Source: Apostichopus japonicus (taxonomy: Eukaryota > Echinodermata > Holothuroidea > Aspidochirotida > Stichopodidae). Taken from it: 64,000 bases of DNA. Location of the stretch: the NCBI RefSeq assembly GCF_037975245.1, contig NC_092582.1, forward strand, positions 14,072,077-14,136,076, given 5' to 3'. Shown here one piece after another: positions 1 to 20,900 of this stretch. The notes below the pieces were generated by a model. That model did not search any database. It saw only the letters and a list, made by a program, of their open reading frames with translations, and was not told the DNA's origin. Each line of letters starts with the position of its first letter. Positions within the stretch are counted from its first letter, which is position 1. Position numbers and translations under genes: made by a program.

Positions 1-237
1 TATTTGTTTAGTTTAATTTTGCGATTGCCCCTAAAACTACTTCACCTTTAAATCTGCATGAATCCAAATTTGGAACAAGGGATTATGGTTTGAATTGAAT
101 GTATTAAACAGTAAATGAATGTCACTCATGTTTACAAACATGTTTTTCATTTCTAGAGAGCAATGTTAGTGTGTGTTAATCATATATATAAAAAATTGTG
201 TCATTTATGTGTAGGTGATGTGTTATTTTTATTTCAG

Positions 238-8204
<7,967 letters not shown>

Positions 8205-10185
8205 CCCAATTAAAAGTACTTATGAGAAATTTTGTATTAAACCAGTTCCGTGCATTTTTTTGTTTTAATTTAATTATTTTTTTTACACATTACATCTTAC
8301 ATTACGACATTTTATTTTATCTTACAGAACCTACAGCAGACTTAGGTGGTAGTACCTATGCTAGACTTGCAAAATGGCTCGTAAAATGAGTACAAATTCA
8401 CAAAGGGGAGTACAACAAGCACAGGTTATTAGTCCGGACTATGGATTCAATACAAATATGCCTTCCAGGGAATTCTTCATAGGTAGTTGTATCAAAGTTC
8501 AAATTGGATTTAAAATGAGAGCCAACTTCCGCCATCATTGTTTACCTTACTTTAGATGCGATGACTAACGAACCACTTGCCAACTCTGTAACACATATCA
8601 TGGTGAACATCTGTTGGGAAGAGTTTAATAAAAATTAAACTTTATGAGTAAAGGTTAAGAAAGATGCTAATGTGTTGTACACAAATAACTCCCGACGAAT
8701 ATTTTGCCACTGGGGCTAGATCCCCCCCTATACCCCCTCCCTCGTACTATGAATTCAGAGTTAATTGGAAGCCCTACTTTTCGCACTTGCGGTGAAAAGC
8801 CCCGCCCTGCCAATCAGAAGCTACCGGACCTATCCAGGTATTCATTGTGAGTGTCTGCCTATCTTTCATTGTTACGTATTATGACAGCAGCTGATATAAA
8901 AGCAATATTTTTTTTTCATTGTTTTTTTTGTGAGTGTAATTGCTAAAAAACAGTAAATTCTGAGCGTTTATGTTAACTTAAAAAGTATTTAAAAAATATG
9001 GGTTGTTTTTTTCTCCCCTGCTCTCTTGATTTGAAGTTAATCAGAAAGTGGCCTTGCAAGGACATTAGATTAGTATTTGACTAAATATATCCCCCAACAC
9101 TAGAGCACATAAAACCTGAATAGGTTTGTGTTTCATATAGCACTTATATGCCTAAATAGGTTTTTTTTTCATACTGCTACTGCTACATTATACACAGCTA
9201 CATGCAATATATTACCCCTCTACATGTGTAAGTATAGTGATTCTTTGCTACCTTTTATATCAGAACATTTCGTTGTAATTTATTGTAAATAACTGTTGTT
9301 AAATTCAAGTGCTCAGTGAGGCTCTCATACTAAAGTTAAACTAGAAGTCAAGTGTTAAGTTCATTCAAGGTTTGCTTTTTGAAATATCGTTGTTCACCAG
9401 ATATTCAGACTTTGATCTCCCTAGACTTCAACAAATCCTTGAGCTTTACAGAAAGCAACCAAGTTCTTTCAATCATGAAGTTATATTCAAGCTGTACATT
9501 TGAAGTTTGATATTTTGCTAACAAAGTTTCAGGACTTTGACATCTGACCTTGGAAGCACACAACAAAATATAGGATTCTTGTACATGAAAGCCTTTAAGT
9601 TCGGATTTACCATGTTTACATTGATTTCAGTTGACCTGAATGACCTTTGACATCATTAGAAAAGGTGGCATTCTTGTACTGTTTTTCTTTTCGGGGACAA
9701 ACAAGGGGCGGTTTGTATACACCTTCAGTAAGTAGTTTATTTCCAGAAAAAAAGTTTACAAAACTTTTTCATAATAAATAAGAAAAATAAAACAAAACTG
9801 TTAGCAAAGGATAAAACATTGGCTCATACCCTGTTACGATGACGTCAACCATCAAACCTCAATACAGTTTTTGCATTCTGGTTTCAATAAACTACAAATG
9901 CAGCTCTACATGTTAAGTATTCAAGAACACAGCTTAGCAGTACTTATAGCCTTCTGACTTTTCAAATTTATTTCAAAGTTTTATCATTGTTTATTTCAAT
10001 AGAAAAATTGAAAAAAATACATTTATATAATACATGGTTGTGAAATGTTCCTAAATCTTATCAAAATGCTGGTGAATGATTAAAAGAAACATATATAGAA
10101 AAGCAATAATTTGTATGGATCGATTCTTTTGTTACATTTCTGTGGTTTTGATTCCGTCAATCTTGTTATTGTGTGCTACTGTACC
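8205..10185. other. ALAD 3' flank, no gene seen
   Basis: AT-rich sequence following the ALAD stop. An AATAAA at 8627-8632 is one of several possible poly(A) signals. I see no exon, RNA gene or resolved mobile element here. The short open frame near 8374 has no recognisable features. Confidence 0.5.
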
Positions 10186-10550
10186 CAAGGGCGTAGGAAC
10201 CGGGGGGCTGGGGGGCGCCAGCCCCCCCCCCCAGTGAAAAATATGGGGGGGCGGAAGTATCGTTCCGCCCCCCGCTCCGCAAGTCAGAAAACCCCTTTTT
10301 CATTTCCAAATGAGAAAAAAATCTCATTTGAAGCACCAAATTGCATCTAAGGCCAGGTGAAAATGCAAAATTCTTTACAAAATGGAGTGGGTGTTGAAGT
10401 GTGCTATATTGCACCAAATTGCATCTGAGGCCACCTGGAAATGCAAACAAAATCCAAAGGGGAGGGGGACACCCCCTCCCCTTAAACCCCTCCCCCAGGC
10501 CGGCCATCAGTCTTCAGCCCCCCACTCAAAAGTACCTTCCTACGCCACTG
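10186..10550. mobile_element. 365 bp hAT-like non-autonomous transposon
   Basis: Left end CAAGGGCGTAGGAAC and right end TTCCTACGCCACTG are imperfect inverted repeats. They are flanked by an exact 8 bp duplication, ACTGTACC (10178-10185 and 10551-10558). The interior is C- and G-rich near both ends and non-coding. Confidence 0.85.
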
Positions 10551-12518
10551 ACTGTACCTGTCAAAGGCTTCTAGGTAATGTTACAAACTCTACAGAACAA
10601 TTACCACTAAATAAATTAGTTTTGATGCTTTTTGTCCCCTATGGTTCTGCCTCCCCACCCCCCACCTTGCCCAAGAAGCCCCCCCCCGCAAAAAAAATTT
10701 CCTTGATAGGATATTATGGGGAAATGATTTGAGAATAGAGTCAAAATTGAAAAGCATTGCACTATATGGATCATAAATATAAAAAAAAGGTAGAACCAGT
10801 GGAGTGAAATGATTTATGAAAAGATGCTTTGTGCCCATTCTTACTCTGCACAGCAATTATAAGAGCAATGTCACATAGAAATAGTTAGTAAAGGAAGCCC
10901 ACAGCAACTTTGGTTTCCAGAGCTGCCAAATACCTGAAAGTTTGACTATAAGTAATGTTTATAAAGTGAAAGTTGTAGCATATTTTGGAGGAATATATAA
11001 ATTGCCGACTTGAGAGAAGTAGCTTTGAGCTTATAAGAACCTTGTACAACTTTTAGACTATCATGTGGAAATGTTCACGTATGCCCGGAAGCTTAAAAGT
11101 GCCATAAACATAAGAAAAATTATGTTGATGGCACTTTTAAGCTTCCGTACATATGGGTCCTAATCTGTATTTATTACATTTAGTAGTCTTATTCACTTTA
11201 GCTATGATAGTTGGCATAATGAGCTAGTATGACATGAACAGCCAAACACTGAGATTTGCATAGCACATCATGCACACAGGATGATACGAATTGTCCAATG
11301 AGGAAATGACAAATACTTGGTAGGTGATGAAATGGGTAAGATCCAATTCTTATCTCATGTGAGTTGACATGCTAACATGTTATACTGAAAGCATCTATGT
11401 TGATCTTGTTGACAAGATGGGTACATTTTATTGTAGGACTATGATTCTCAATGCCCACTTATGCTTTCTTCTTGCCCTTCCCCACCCCTCATCCCATAGA
11501 GTAATGATGAACTCCAAAAGAAAAGATTAAGTCCTTTAGACCCTGGATATACAGCTAAACTAGATCACATTGATACACTGTCATCCCATTTCATCCAAAC
11601 TGTAACCAGGGTGATGGTTGTCTGGAGCAAATATATGCTTGTCATCCCCAGAAAAGAATGTTTTGGGGAATCCTCTCCTACATAATCCATATGTTAGCAC
11701 ACACAAAGTGGTTAGTACCGTCATAGAGGCACCGCGTACGTACACAGAAATTCATACTACATAGCTAGGCTTGTATATATCTGCTGTAATCATATGCAGT
11801 ATAATATAACCAAGAGTACATGTGGTAAGCGAAGGAGAGCATACTTAGCCTGTAGGTATGTATTCGAAAATGCGGCTACACTTATTAGACAACTTATTTT
11901 AAGTTGCAGGAGGTAACCTGCCAATCTATTGCCGGTTGCTCACAAACTTTGGATATGCAGTTGCACTATACATAACATCCCATATGCCTTCCTTTTTTTC
12001 GCAAAAACTCCCTTAGGCTAATGTACAAAGAAATGTGTTATAAAAGTGACAAATACAACGCACGAAACCGACTTTTTCTTTTCAAATTTCCGTCCATATG
12101 AATACAATTGCATCAGACGGAAGCGCTGTGTCAACTAGCTTAGTAATGCAGCATGTTTCTACACGCAACGTTATACGTACAAGTCGTAAACTTGTGTACA
12201 ATGACGTTGTGATATTAGGGAGTTTCCCGATTCCGCTTCAGCCAATCCGGTCTTCGGAAAATGATGTCATCATATAAACCTGGGTTTGTTGCGTTATACT
12301 GTACTGTTGCAAAATTCATATGCAACCGCGGAAATTATTGGCCTATATAAGTTTAAACACGTAACTAACCTACAGGCATCTTGTTTCCCAACTGTCAGGT
12401 GTAAAACATGGTATTTACCACCAGCTCCTCTTGTAAACTTGAGCTTTATCGTCTGCAAAATTAGATTATAAGCTTGGTATACGTTTTGCCGCTGAAAAGA
12501 GAAACAGAATTAATCGTC
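10551..12518. other. Intergenic region upstream of the RING gene
   Basis: No exon is recognised. It contains the hairpin at 11086-11147, described separately. The promoter of the downstream RING gene should lie in its last few hundred bases, but I see no convincing core element. Confidence 0.45.
11086..11147. other. 62-base near-perfect hairpin
   Basis: A 20 bp perfect stem (CGGAAGCTTAAAAGTGCCAT against its complement), then one mismatch, then a 7 bp stem (AACATAA/TTATGTT) and a ~6-base A-rich loop. The length is in the range of a microRNA precursor, but pairing is more perfect than usual. It may equally be a small inverted-repeat transposon remnant. No target duplication is seen. Confidence 0.6.
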
Positions 12519-13919
12519 ATGGAGTCAGTACTACGATCTGATTGTACTGAATGTGCCTTCAAAGACCTGTCTGGTGAATCAGAAGCATCACAATGCTTCG
12601 AGGAGACTGAATTTCCAGCACTTAGCAACAACAACAATTCACTGTCAGAGGAATTTCAAAGAGGACGACGAAATCTGCCTCCACCTTTCTCTGGCAGACG
12701 GAAACAATGGAAGCGCCGTAAGCAAAATATTACGAAGAAATCGCAAATGACTGGCAACAAACCTCGTACGATATATTACAGACCTGCTGACGATTTGTGG
12801 TCTTTTTCGTTTCGGGGAATATTGGAGAGAAGTATTTCTAGAGGTGAAATACCTGTGTGGGAAAGCCATGTTACTCGAATAGACGATGCAGAGTGGGAAC
12901 TAGATTACCTTAACTACGAAGAAGACGAATATTTCTGCAGCGGAATTAAAAAGGGAGGTCAAAGGTCAAAAAGGGGAAACAAGAGATATACAGCTATTTC
13001 GCAACTCCGTGAAAAGTGTCTACGGGAAGAAAATATTTTATCGATTAAATTTCGAAGGAAGAAAGTATTTATAAAGAGTGACGTTTCATACCGTCGGGAC
13101 AAAAGGAAGACTTATTTGGTAGAAAATTGGGGAAGACAGAAGCAAAATGTTGAAAATGATCTCCGTTCTCGAGGATTAACGCGTGCAGTAGTTACCACGG
13201 CGCAACATATTGATATTTCAGCATTGCAAGAGGCGATGCCCACTACAGCAAGTCAACAAAGGAAATTAAGGAACGCGAAGAGGGTAAAATTGTGTGACGA
13301 ATTTAACTCAAATTGTAGTAAGACAGTCATTTCAACCAATGGGAAGGAACGACTTAAGCCTCGCTGGAAGGTTAAAGGTCAAAAACCCCTTGAGCCTCAG
13401 CCTCAGAAATATGAACTTCACCAAAATAATATTAAGCTTTTGGAAACCGGTTCGGAAGAAAATGTATTGCAACAGCTTATAAATATTCAACACCGTGAGC
13501 TCACACCTGAAGATTATGAAGTTCTGCTACGATTGGATGAATCAGTCGCTCCGAAAACTGTAGATAATATTAAGCTATTGGATACTGGTTCGGAAGAAAA
13601 TGTATTGCTACAGCTTATAAATATTCAACACCGTGAGCTCACACCTGAAGATTATGAATTACTGGTCGGATTAGATGAAACAGTGGCTCCGAAAACTATA
13701 GATAGACACTGTTTGGAGAAACTAATGGTCGTCGCGATCGACGAACAATTATTGGAGAACATTTCAGAAGCGTCTTGTTCTGTCTGCCTCGATGAACTTT
13801 GTGCTGGACAGAGGCTGAAATATTTACCGTGCGGACATTTTTATCATGAAAACTGCATAGATAATTGGTTACTTAGCTGTGATACCAAATGTCCATTGGA
13901 CGGAATCGCGGTTAGCTAA
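12519..13919 (+). CDS. Intronless RING-H2 finger protein (predicted E3 ubiquitin ligase), 466 residues
   Basis: The first ATG in frame is 12519 (MESVLRSD); the frame opens earlier only through a non-ATG codon. The C-terminal RING starts at about residue 420: CSVC, 14 residues, CGHFYHENC, then CPLD. This gives C-x2-C...C-x1-H-x2-H-x2-C...C-x2-D. The last zinc ligand is Asp rather than Cys, as in the RBX1 RING (family knowledge), so zinc binding is still plausible. The N-terminal third is rich in Lys and Arg (about residues 55-80, with RRKQWKRRKQN), which may serve nuclear targeting or RNA binding. Residues 304-349 and 350-395 are near-identical 46-residue repeats containing IQHRELTPEDYE. The lack of introns could mean a retrocopy, but the frame is intact. 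The substrate is unknown. Confidence 0.8.
   Translation: MESVLRSDCTECAFKDLSGESEASQCFEETEFPALSNNNNSLSEEFQRGRRNLPPPFSGRRKQWKRRKQNITKKSQMTGNKPRTIYYRPADDLWSFSFRGILERSISRGEIPVWESHVTRIDDAEWELDYLNYEEDEYFCSGIKKGGQRSKRGNKRYTAISQLREKCLREENILSIKFRRKKVFIKSDVSYRRDKRKTYLVENWGRQKQNVENDLRSRGLTRAVVTTAQHIDISALQEAMPTTASQQRKLRNAKRVKLCDEFNSNCSKTVISTNGKERLKPRWKVKGQKPLEPQPQKYELHQNNIKLLETGSEENVLQQLINIQHRELTPEDYEVLLRLDESVAPKTVDNIKLLDTGSEENVLLQLINIQHRELTPEDYELLVGLDETVAPKTIDRHCLEKLMVVAIDEQLLENISEASCSVCLDELCAGQRLKYLPCGHFYHENCIDNWLLSCDTKCPLDGIAVS
13428..13703 (+). repeat. Tandem 138 bp (46-codon) duplication inside the RING gene
   Basis: Copy A is 13428-13565 and copy B 13566-13703. They differ at only a few bases, so the duplication is recent. 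Each encodes a block from NIKLL to VAPKT, with LTPEDYE conserved. Confidence 0.9.
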
Positions 13920-13971
13920 CGAAACGTATATATTGATTTATATAATGTAGTTAACTGATGATGCATAAAGG

Positions 13972-14288
13972 CAAGGGCGTTGGGGCCCAATTTGATTGGG
14001 GGGGGGGGGGGCTGTAACGGCTTGCCCGAAAAATATAACCAAAATTTTACGCGCGCTCCGCGCGTGTTTAACATGTTAATGTGCATATTTAATAGGCATG
14101 CATCGGTTATTACATCTCATGCATATAACATTCATTCATTTGCCGTGTTATTACCCTTTCATGTTGGTTATAATTATTGGGGAAATCGTTACAATAATAA
14201 TGATAATAATAATACAAGTTTAACAATTGAAAAAACACATTGCAATTTTTTAGGTGCCCGAAAAATTCTCAGCATATTGAATATTATT
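13972..14288. mobile_element. Truncated copy of the 61505-62031 transposon family
   Basis: Begins CAAGGGCGTTGGGGCCC and shares with 61505-62031 the TTGCCCGAAAAATATA stretch, the GCGCGC block, the CATCGGTTATTACATC stretch and the GGTGCCCGAAAAAT stretch. The G-rich right end is missing, so it is a fragment. Confidence 0.65.
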
Positions 14289-14936
14289 TGAGTATATATG
14301 GAATATCATACCCGAATAACTATGTCAATGGTTAACGGAAATGTGTACATTTATTTCTTTTGTATAGAGATAATCAGTTTATACTGAAGATTTTTAATCA
14401 GTGTATGAAGACTCCTGGTAAACGAACTATGTGGAGCCTACAATGTTACCTACTCGTATATGTTATGGAAACTTAATTAATACATTTCTTCATTCCAACT
14501 GAGACAACTGTATGTGGACATGTCATGTGACTCAAACATAAAAGCACTGGCTAATATTTTTCAAGACCTTGGTGCATATCTATCAGGTCCGTAGCCAGGC
14601 TGTGTCTTTGTCTTCCACCCCACCCCACCCCCAGGTTAATGCTTCACACCCCCCCTCCATCTGGGCCACCATCATGTCGATATAAACTTCACAAGTTACT
14701 GGACACGAGTATTGTGCCTCTCCTTAAACTGATGGTGCTTCTGGCCTTAAATTGCACCTCCAAGTCAGAATTTATGGCCACAGGCCCGCTCGCGACTTTT
14801 TTTTATATCCCAAACAGGTTTGCAATTACAGAGTTTTCCGACAATCAGATTGCTCGTGACGTCAGCATCAGTATTGACCATCGCTTCGAAATTCGAAAAC
14901 ATGCACTGAGGGCTTTCTGGTACTGGCCCAACAAAC

Positions 14937-15048
14937 ATTTCGCCCAACTGCCATTTCGCCCAACCAGCCTGGTCATTTCGCCCAACCGGCATGGTCATTT
15001 TTGGAAATGACCAGGCTGGTTGGGCGAAATGGTCGTTGGGCGAAGTGA
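14937..15048. repeat. ATTTCGCCCAAC repeats forming a 26 bp perfect inverted repeat
   Basis: Three direct copies of ATTTCGCCCAAC are followed by inverted copies. The 26 bases at 14953-14978 are exactly complementary to 15005-15030, with a 26-base spacer. It looks like a small fold-back or MITE end; no target duplication was resolved. Confidence 0.7.
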
Positions 15049-15086
15049 CCTGCTTCCCACTGAGTTACACACTGACACTTAATTAA

Positions 15087-15090
<4 letters not shown>

Positions 15091-15125
<35 letters not shown>
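15091..15125. repeat. (TA)n microsatellite upstream of stomatin unit 1
   Basis: About 35 bases of alternating AT. The bases after it, GTGTGTAGGAACTG, recur beside the longer TA/TG microsatellite that precedes unit 3 (49545-49558). Confidence 0.9.
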
Positions 15126-15128
<3 letters not shown>

Positions 15129-15959
15129 GTGTGTAGGAACTGCATGTTTGTATCGTCAGCTTTGAAGCTTGATATATGCATGAGAGGACAGTATTGCGTG
15201 CGCGTGCATTTAGCTGTTGGAAATTGTCCTGCAACTGTCTGATTGAATACAAGGAGGTTATATGCCCTACCACAATGCAAAAAAAAAAACAATTATAATT
15301 GTTGAAATGTCACTATATTTCGAAACAAAAACGGTAATAGTAATAAAAAATAAAAAATTGACAATGAAACATTTGTGCATTGGATCGATTTCATTCATGA
15401 TGCCATAAGTTTGAACGTGCTCTATGGAATGGCTTGACACTCACATTTTATGCTCAGCTGCCTATTTGCAAACTGTTCCCATTATAGTATAGGAACAGCA
15501 TAGGCTTTACCGCAACGCCCCTTGTGATGTGCGTGTTTTATATCATTTTTTAAACTCAGCAATATTTTGTTGCATTGAGGAGTAAACAAAAAGTAATTAA
15601 ACGAGTAATTTGCAAAAGGAAGACGACAAAATATGTTGCCGATCGGAGGGTTCAAAATGTAATTACTATGACATTTTCAAGAATACGTTGTCCTGGAAAG
15701 TTACCAATCACGCTGCAAAATGCAGCACTTTGTTGAGAAAGAAATAGCAACGAACATAACATTTCTCATGCGTTAGTAATATGTGACATTAGGGCTTGTA
15801 TACGCTTCCATACAATCCTACCCTGTCAGTAGATTCTGTTAGATCAGGCGAAGGGGGGGGGGGGGGGGCGGCTTCCAGTAGGTCCTTGGTTAGGAACACC
15901 AGCAAACAACATATTTTCCCTATATAATAAGGGATCATTACTATGAGTGAGTCAACGAA

Positions 15960-16110
15960 TATGGTAGGCCGCATGGGAAGTAATTGCTGAATGATGTCCG
16001 ACATAACTGCTGAATTAGTATGTCCGACATAAATTCGGAATTATGTCGGACATAATTCAGCAATCATGTCGGACATAATTCAGCAATTATTTCCCATGCG
16101 GTCTACCATA
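15960..16110. mobile_element. 151 bp MITE with TATGG ends and 6 bp target duplication
   Basis: Left end TATGGTAGGCCGCATGGGAA and right end TTCCCATGCGGTCTACCATA are inverted repeats. The interior repeats TGTCCGACATAA in both orientations. It is flanked by AACGAA at 15954-15959 and 16111-16116. Units 2 and 3 lack it at the matching site (about 32652 and 50147). The ends and duplication size match the large fold-back at 52909-54894. A 6 bp duplication with TAT...ATA ends recalls the IS3EU group, but this assignment is tentative. Confidence 0.85.
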
Positions 16111-16116
16111 AACGAA

Positions 16117-17940
16117 GACTGGTGGCGGTACCGAACGGCATTATAATTATTGGGGTGTCATGCATTTCGTCAGTTTTTTATTGCTCCATTGAGTTTCACA
16201 CTAAATTCGCCACTTACCAAATTAGCTAATGCATATAGAAGTGTTAAACTGATATGTCCTACCCATGATATGATAGTTAATGACTTGAACTATCATTGTA
16301 CATACAAGTTAAATTTACTTTCAATGAACGTTTTGAAGAGGTAAAAGTTTAGTATGGTATTCCCAGGCCAGTTCTCGTTGCGGAATTTTCCCATGCTTAC
16401 ATATACGACACCGGCGTAATTTTGAAGTGTCGGCATGTTGTGCCCCTACCACCATGTTGCATTCATTTTGCTGTGAATCAACCCCCATCGCCCCTGGTAC
16501 TTCCAAGCGAGGCCATTTAGCCTCATTAGAGGTTTTGTGCGTTTTGGCGAACAATTACACACACACACTTACTCTCTCTCTAGTTTTTGTGTCTCCAGTT
16601 GTTTTTGTGTTTTTTTTGGGGGGGGGGAGGGGGGGGTCCTTCAGTTTCTTTCTCCTATATAGGGTCCTTGATGGGGACTTGAGTGTCCCTCCTAATCTTT
16701 TTTTCTACTAAATTAAACTAAACTAAACTAAACTCTCTCTTCCAAAATGAACTTTGGAAAAAGACTTCCTCGTAGTTAGAACGTCAATAGAGGGAGTACT
16801 TTCTACGCATGGCATGTACTGTAGGTTACTTGAAGGAAGTAGTAACCGGAGGCCGTAAAAAACGTAAAGGATTCAATGGAAATTTTCTTGTCATACCTAT
16901 TTTTATCTTATGACGGTTGACGTAAGTCCTGCCAAAAAACACCTTTTCAAAATGTAAATGGAGTACTGGTTGTGATATCAGTTTAGGTCTAATGCATTTG
17001 CCATAGGTTTAACTTCCTTGTTATCACAAAGGTTTTGCACATGTTTGTTCACTTAATATACTACGGAATCGTTCAAAGAACTAATCCTAAGAATGTGTTT
17101 TTATTAAAGTTGTAAGCAGCCTAACACTAAATACCAGGCTTTTGCCTACACTGTGATAAATAAGGACGTACACTATCGTCTGGCAATATCTAGAATATCC
17201 TCATGAATATTTTCAAACAAAACCCAGATTATTATCAAACGATAATAATCAGAAAAAGGCAATAATATTGGCACATTTTAATAAAACTTGTAGTTAAATT
17301 AGTGCATTTAAGAAACTAAATCAAAGCTACATAATGATATTTGTCGTTTAAGACTCTTCTTTTTTTAAGCCATCTTTTTACCAAAACACCCTGTCACTGC
17401 TCTTCAATACTAGGCAATGTCGTATTTTTGTTTAGTTTAGTAGGGAAGAAAATAATCAGGAAGGAAATCCAGTCTCCACCAAGGACCCTATGTAAAACAA
17501 ATTAATACAGAGACCTCAAATCCTCACAAACCTTCTTCCTCATTCTTAAAACCGTGGATCTTTTTCCTTTCTTTTTTTTTTCTTAATTTTCTTTTGAAGG
17601 ACGCACTGAAGTTTTCTAAGCTTCCGTACTAAAACTACTCTACAATTTGCATGATATTTTTGTTGACGTAGTACAAAGGCGTTTTTATATTTTCAGATCT
17701 GACATACATATATGCTATGTGTGTATTATCGAGCTTAGTTACCTATTAGATTTCAATACGAACGCAGACGGTATATAGAAAGTGCGTGATCGATCCTACA
17801 GTATTTTACACTGTAAACATTTTCAGAAGCGCATTAACAAGCCATTGGCACTAATAAGTGACAGCAAATCTGTCCAAGATTTGTTAAAACTGCGATATTT
17901 CTAATACTTTTTGTATTTATCGAAAATTACAAAGATCGTC
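16117..17940 (+). promoter_or_regulatory. Upstream region of stomatin gene 1
   Basis: Non-coding sequence conserved in all three units (compare 32660-34422 and 50150-52709). It includes an AAACT microrepeat near 16713-16735. A TATATAG at 17772-17778, 163 bases before the ATG, is a candidate TATA box. Unit 3 keeps it (52541-52547); unit 2 reads TAGATAG (34264-34270). Confidence 0.4.
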
Positions 17941-20900
17941 ATGTCGGCGGAAGACAAAGGACCAGGCAACAGTTACACCTCGCCACAGGAAAATGGTGAG
18001 AAATAAAAGCATTTCCATGTATAGCAGCATAACACCGAAAACTAGTACTAGAAATAGGCCTAGCCTAGGCCTAGTAGTACCTACCAACCTTTTAAGTCTA
18101 ACATTACATTAAGTTAAACGTAAATTTATAGGACCTTAGCCTTGGCGTAACCTTTTTCTCTCAGGGTTACCGTTAGACAAGTCGTAGCCCTATTGGTTAC
18201 ATCTAAACGGTTGGATTTTGCATGATAATCTTATTCATAGCCATGCAACTCTGTTTTTACTCTGTTGGCTAGAGTTCCTAGTCAAGCCTACAACTACAAA
18301 GTACAATATGATTATGAATAGGCCTAGTAGAAATAAGAAGGTATGCAGTTATGGCTAAGTTAGGAAAACTGCACAGTCCAGTGTACAACTAGTATTTGCC
18401 TAGGTGTAGGTTAGTATTAACTTTTATAAGGTATCTATTACTGTACAGTTGGCCTCCTACCAGTTGTGACCAGGGCTCGAATTTCGTTATTTCTAGGGCA
18501 GGCCAACTGGCCTTGGAATACATGTTTTTGGGGAGGGCATCAAGGCCAGTGGGGAGGGCAGCAAGGCCAACGCTGAAATTGTGAGCAGGGCACCAAGGCC
18601 ACTTTGAAAAATGATGCGAAGAATGTCTCAATGGCCCCCCCCCCCCCCAAAAAAAAAAAACATCATCGGCGAAAATATGCTCGAACTTTCATGATCATAC
18701 CCGGACCCGCTACGGTTTGGGTCCTCAAACCGCCGCGTAACACTCCTCCATGAAACAGCATTATTATTATGAAATTCATACACAACGCCGAAACACTGTC
18801 GATAATACAACTTAACTGCATATGCTTCCAGTGTACAACTCTCCACTACATAATTATACGGTCTTCCGACTCCCGCCTGAAATTGGGTGTACTTGTAATT
18901 GCCAATAGTGACACACCCTCCTGAAATAATCCTGTGTAACTTGACTCTACTGGGAATTTCCCAGATTCTACCAATCACCTCGCATTCATGTAGTTGTTAA
19001 GCCAATAAGCGAGCACGATTCTGTGACGTCAATCAGCCAAAGCTGTATAATGGTACTACTGTGTGCAGGTGTGGTTTGACCGTAGCTGGTACTGGTTGTA
19101 AACTTTTTCGAACTTTCTTTCAATTTACGATAAATACAGGTATGTTATACATACATATACGTGAATGATATGGTTAGGAAGCTAAACATGTTCTCTCTCA
19201 GAATATGATGATTTTGTTCACATTGTTGTCCCTGGAATAATTTCTTCGCGATTCTAGAAACACTGTATTGCATTACGACTGAATTTCCCACTGAACTACG
19301 TTACGAAACTGCAATGATAGCCCGCGGAGCGGTCGTATATTAATCAGTTGGATAGGCTCACATTCGTGTACCGTTAGAATGCGGTACGTTTTCACACCAA
19401 CTACCAAGGTCAGTACTGTGATGATGTTCAATTTTCGATCACAGTTCGTTATTCACGTCCTGTGACCGCGATACGCTAGCATGCTCTTCATCATTTTCCG
19501 CGAATAATAGCCACGCTTTTTCGGAACATATGATTCGTTTTTTTGTCATTCTCAAAGTCGCATTTGTCCAATGCCTATTCCTGCAAAAGGCACGGAGGCC
19601 AATGGGTAAAAAGGGCAAGGCCAGTACTGGCCTTGATAGTAGTAATTTTCCCTTGGGCATCGCGGCCAGTGGCGAGGGCATCCGCGGCCATGGCCGCACT
19701 GGCCGCCGTGCAAGTACGCAATATAAGTCTGTATATAAGTAATTATATGCATAAATGTGTCTGTAAATATACAAAGTAAGAAATGAAACGATTAGGAGGA
19801 GATATCACCTCTATATATTTAAAAGGAAGGAAAGAGCACAATCTCCGCCCTCCCCCCCCCCCCACCCCTCCTTTCCACACATGTTTGAAATATTTCGTTG
19901 TACAATTGGTCCAACACAAGCTTGCCTCCTTCCATCAATTGACAGGTCATTGTGTGAATCTTAACACACAGATTAGGATTCTGAGATTTCGATACTTTAA
20001 TAATACTCAACCCATTAACTTTATAATACTTTTAAGTTTATAATCTATATGCAATTTACAATGTTCCCTATAAAAATACATTTATGACTGGTAACGACTT
20101 AGCACTGCACTTCCTATATGACATTTCTGGTCCACCGCCAACTTTCTCAGGGCTTCCCCAGTCTTGATCTACCGAACCCTAATATTCAGCAGGATGTAAA
20201 ATGAGACGAGAGAAATTGTAACAGTATTGGGTGCCTGCTTGTAAGTTGTAACTATTCTTTAATTGGCGGAATAGTTGAATTGTAACCACCAAATTTGTAT
20301 ACTGTAAGATATGCTTTTTATAAAACAAAATTTTAAAAAGAAAACACATACAGTAGTGGCGTTTTCCTGTTTAATTTGTCTTAATTACCCATTTCATTCT
20401 ACATTTTCCCTCAGTACTGCCCCAAAATGATATTGTATACAATAGCCGATCATTACACACAAGTTGCTTCGCCAAAGCCTCCCTGTAAATACTGTACAAC
20501 GCCTCATCAAATGCCGACTATATCTAATTTTTGCAGTATTTTTCTAATATAATATAATAATATACTGTAGCTCTCGTATAGTATAATTTACAAAGTAATT
20601 ACTATTTGAGAAGAAGTTATTCCTCTTGTGCAGAATAAAATTTAGGGTAACATGTGTAAACGACATGAAATTTTGACACTGGTATAATTCCATGATTATT
20701 CTTTGTCTGACCCTATTCTGTTCCGTAAATCGAATTATACAAGAGATGTATGCCTGAATGGCTCATACAGAAAGTGAATATAAGTGATGGTATCATAAAG
20801 TACCGTAGTACTTTAGTAGTGTAAAATGAACGTAACGTCAAAATTTGAGAACTTTAATATTTACTCGATACTGCCAGAGATAATACAAGAAGAAAAACAT

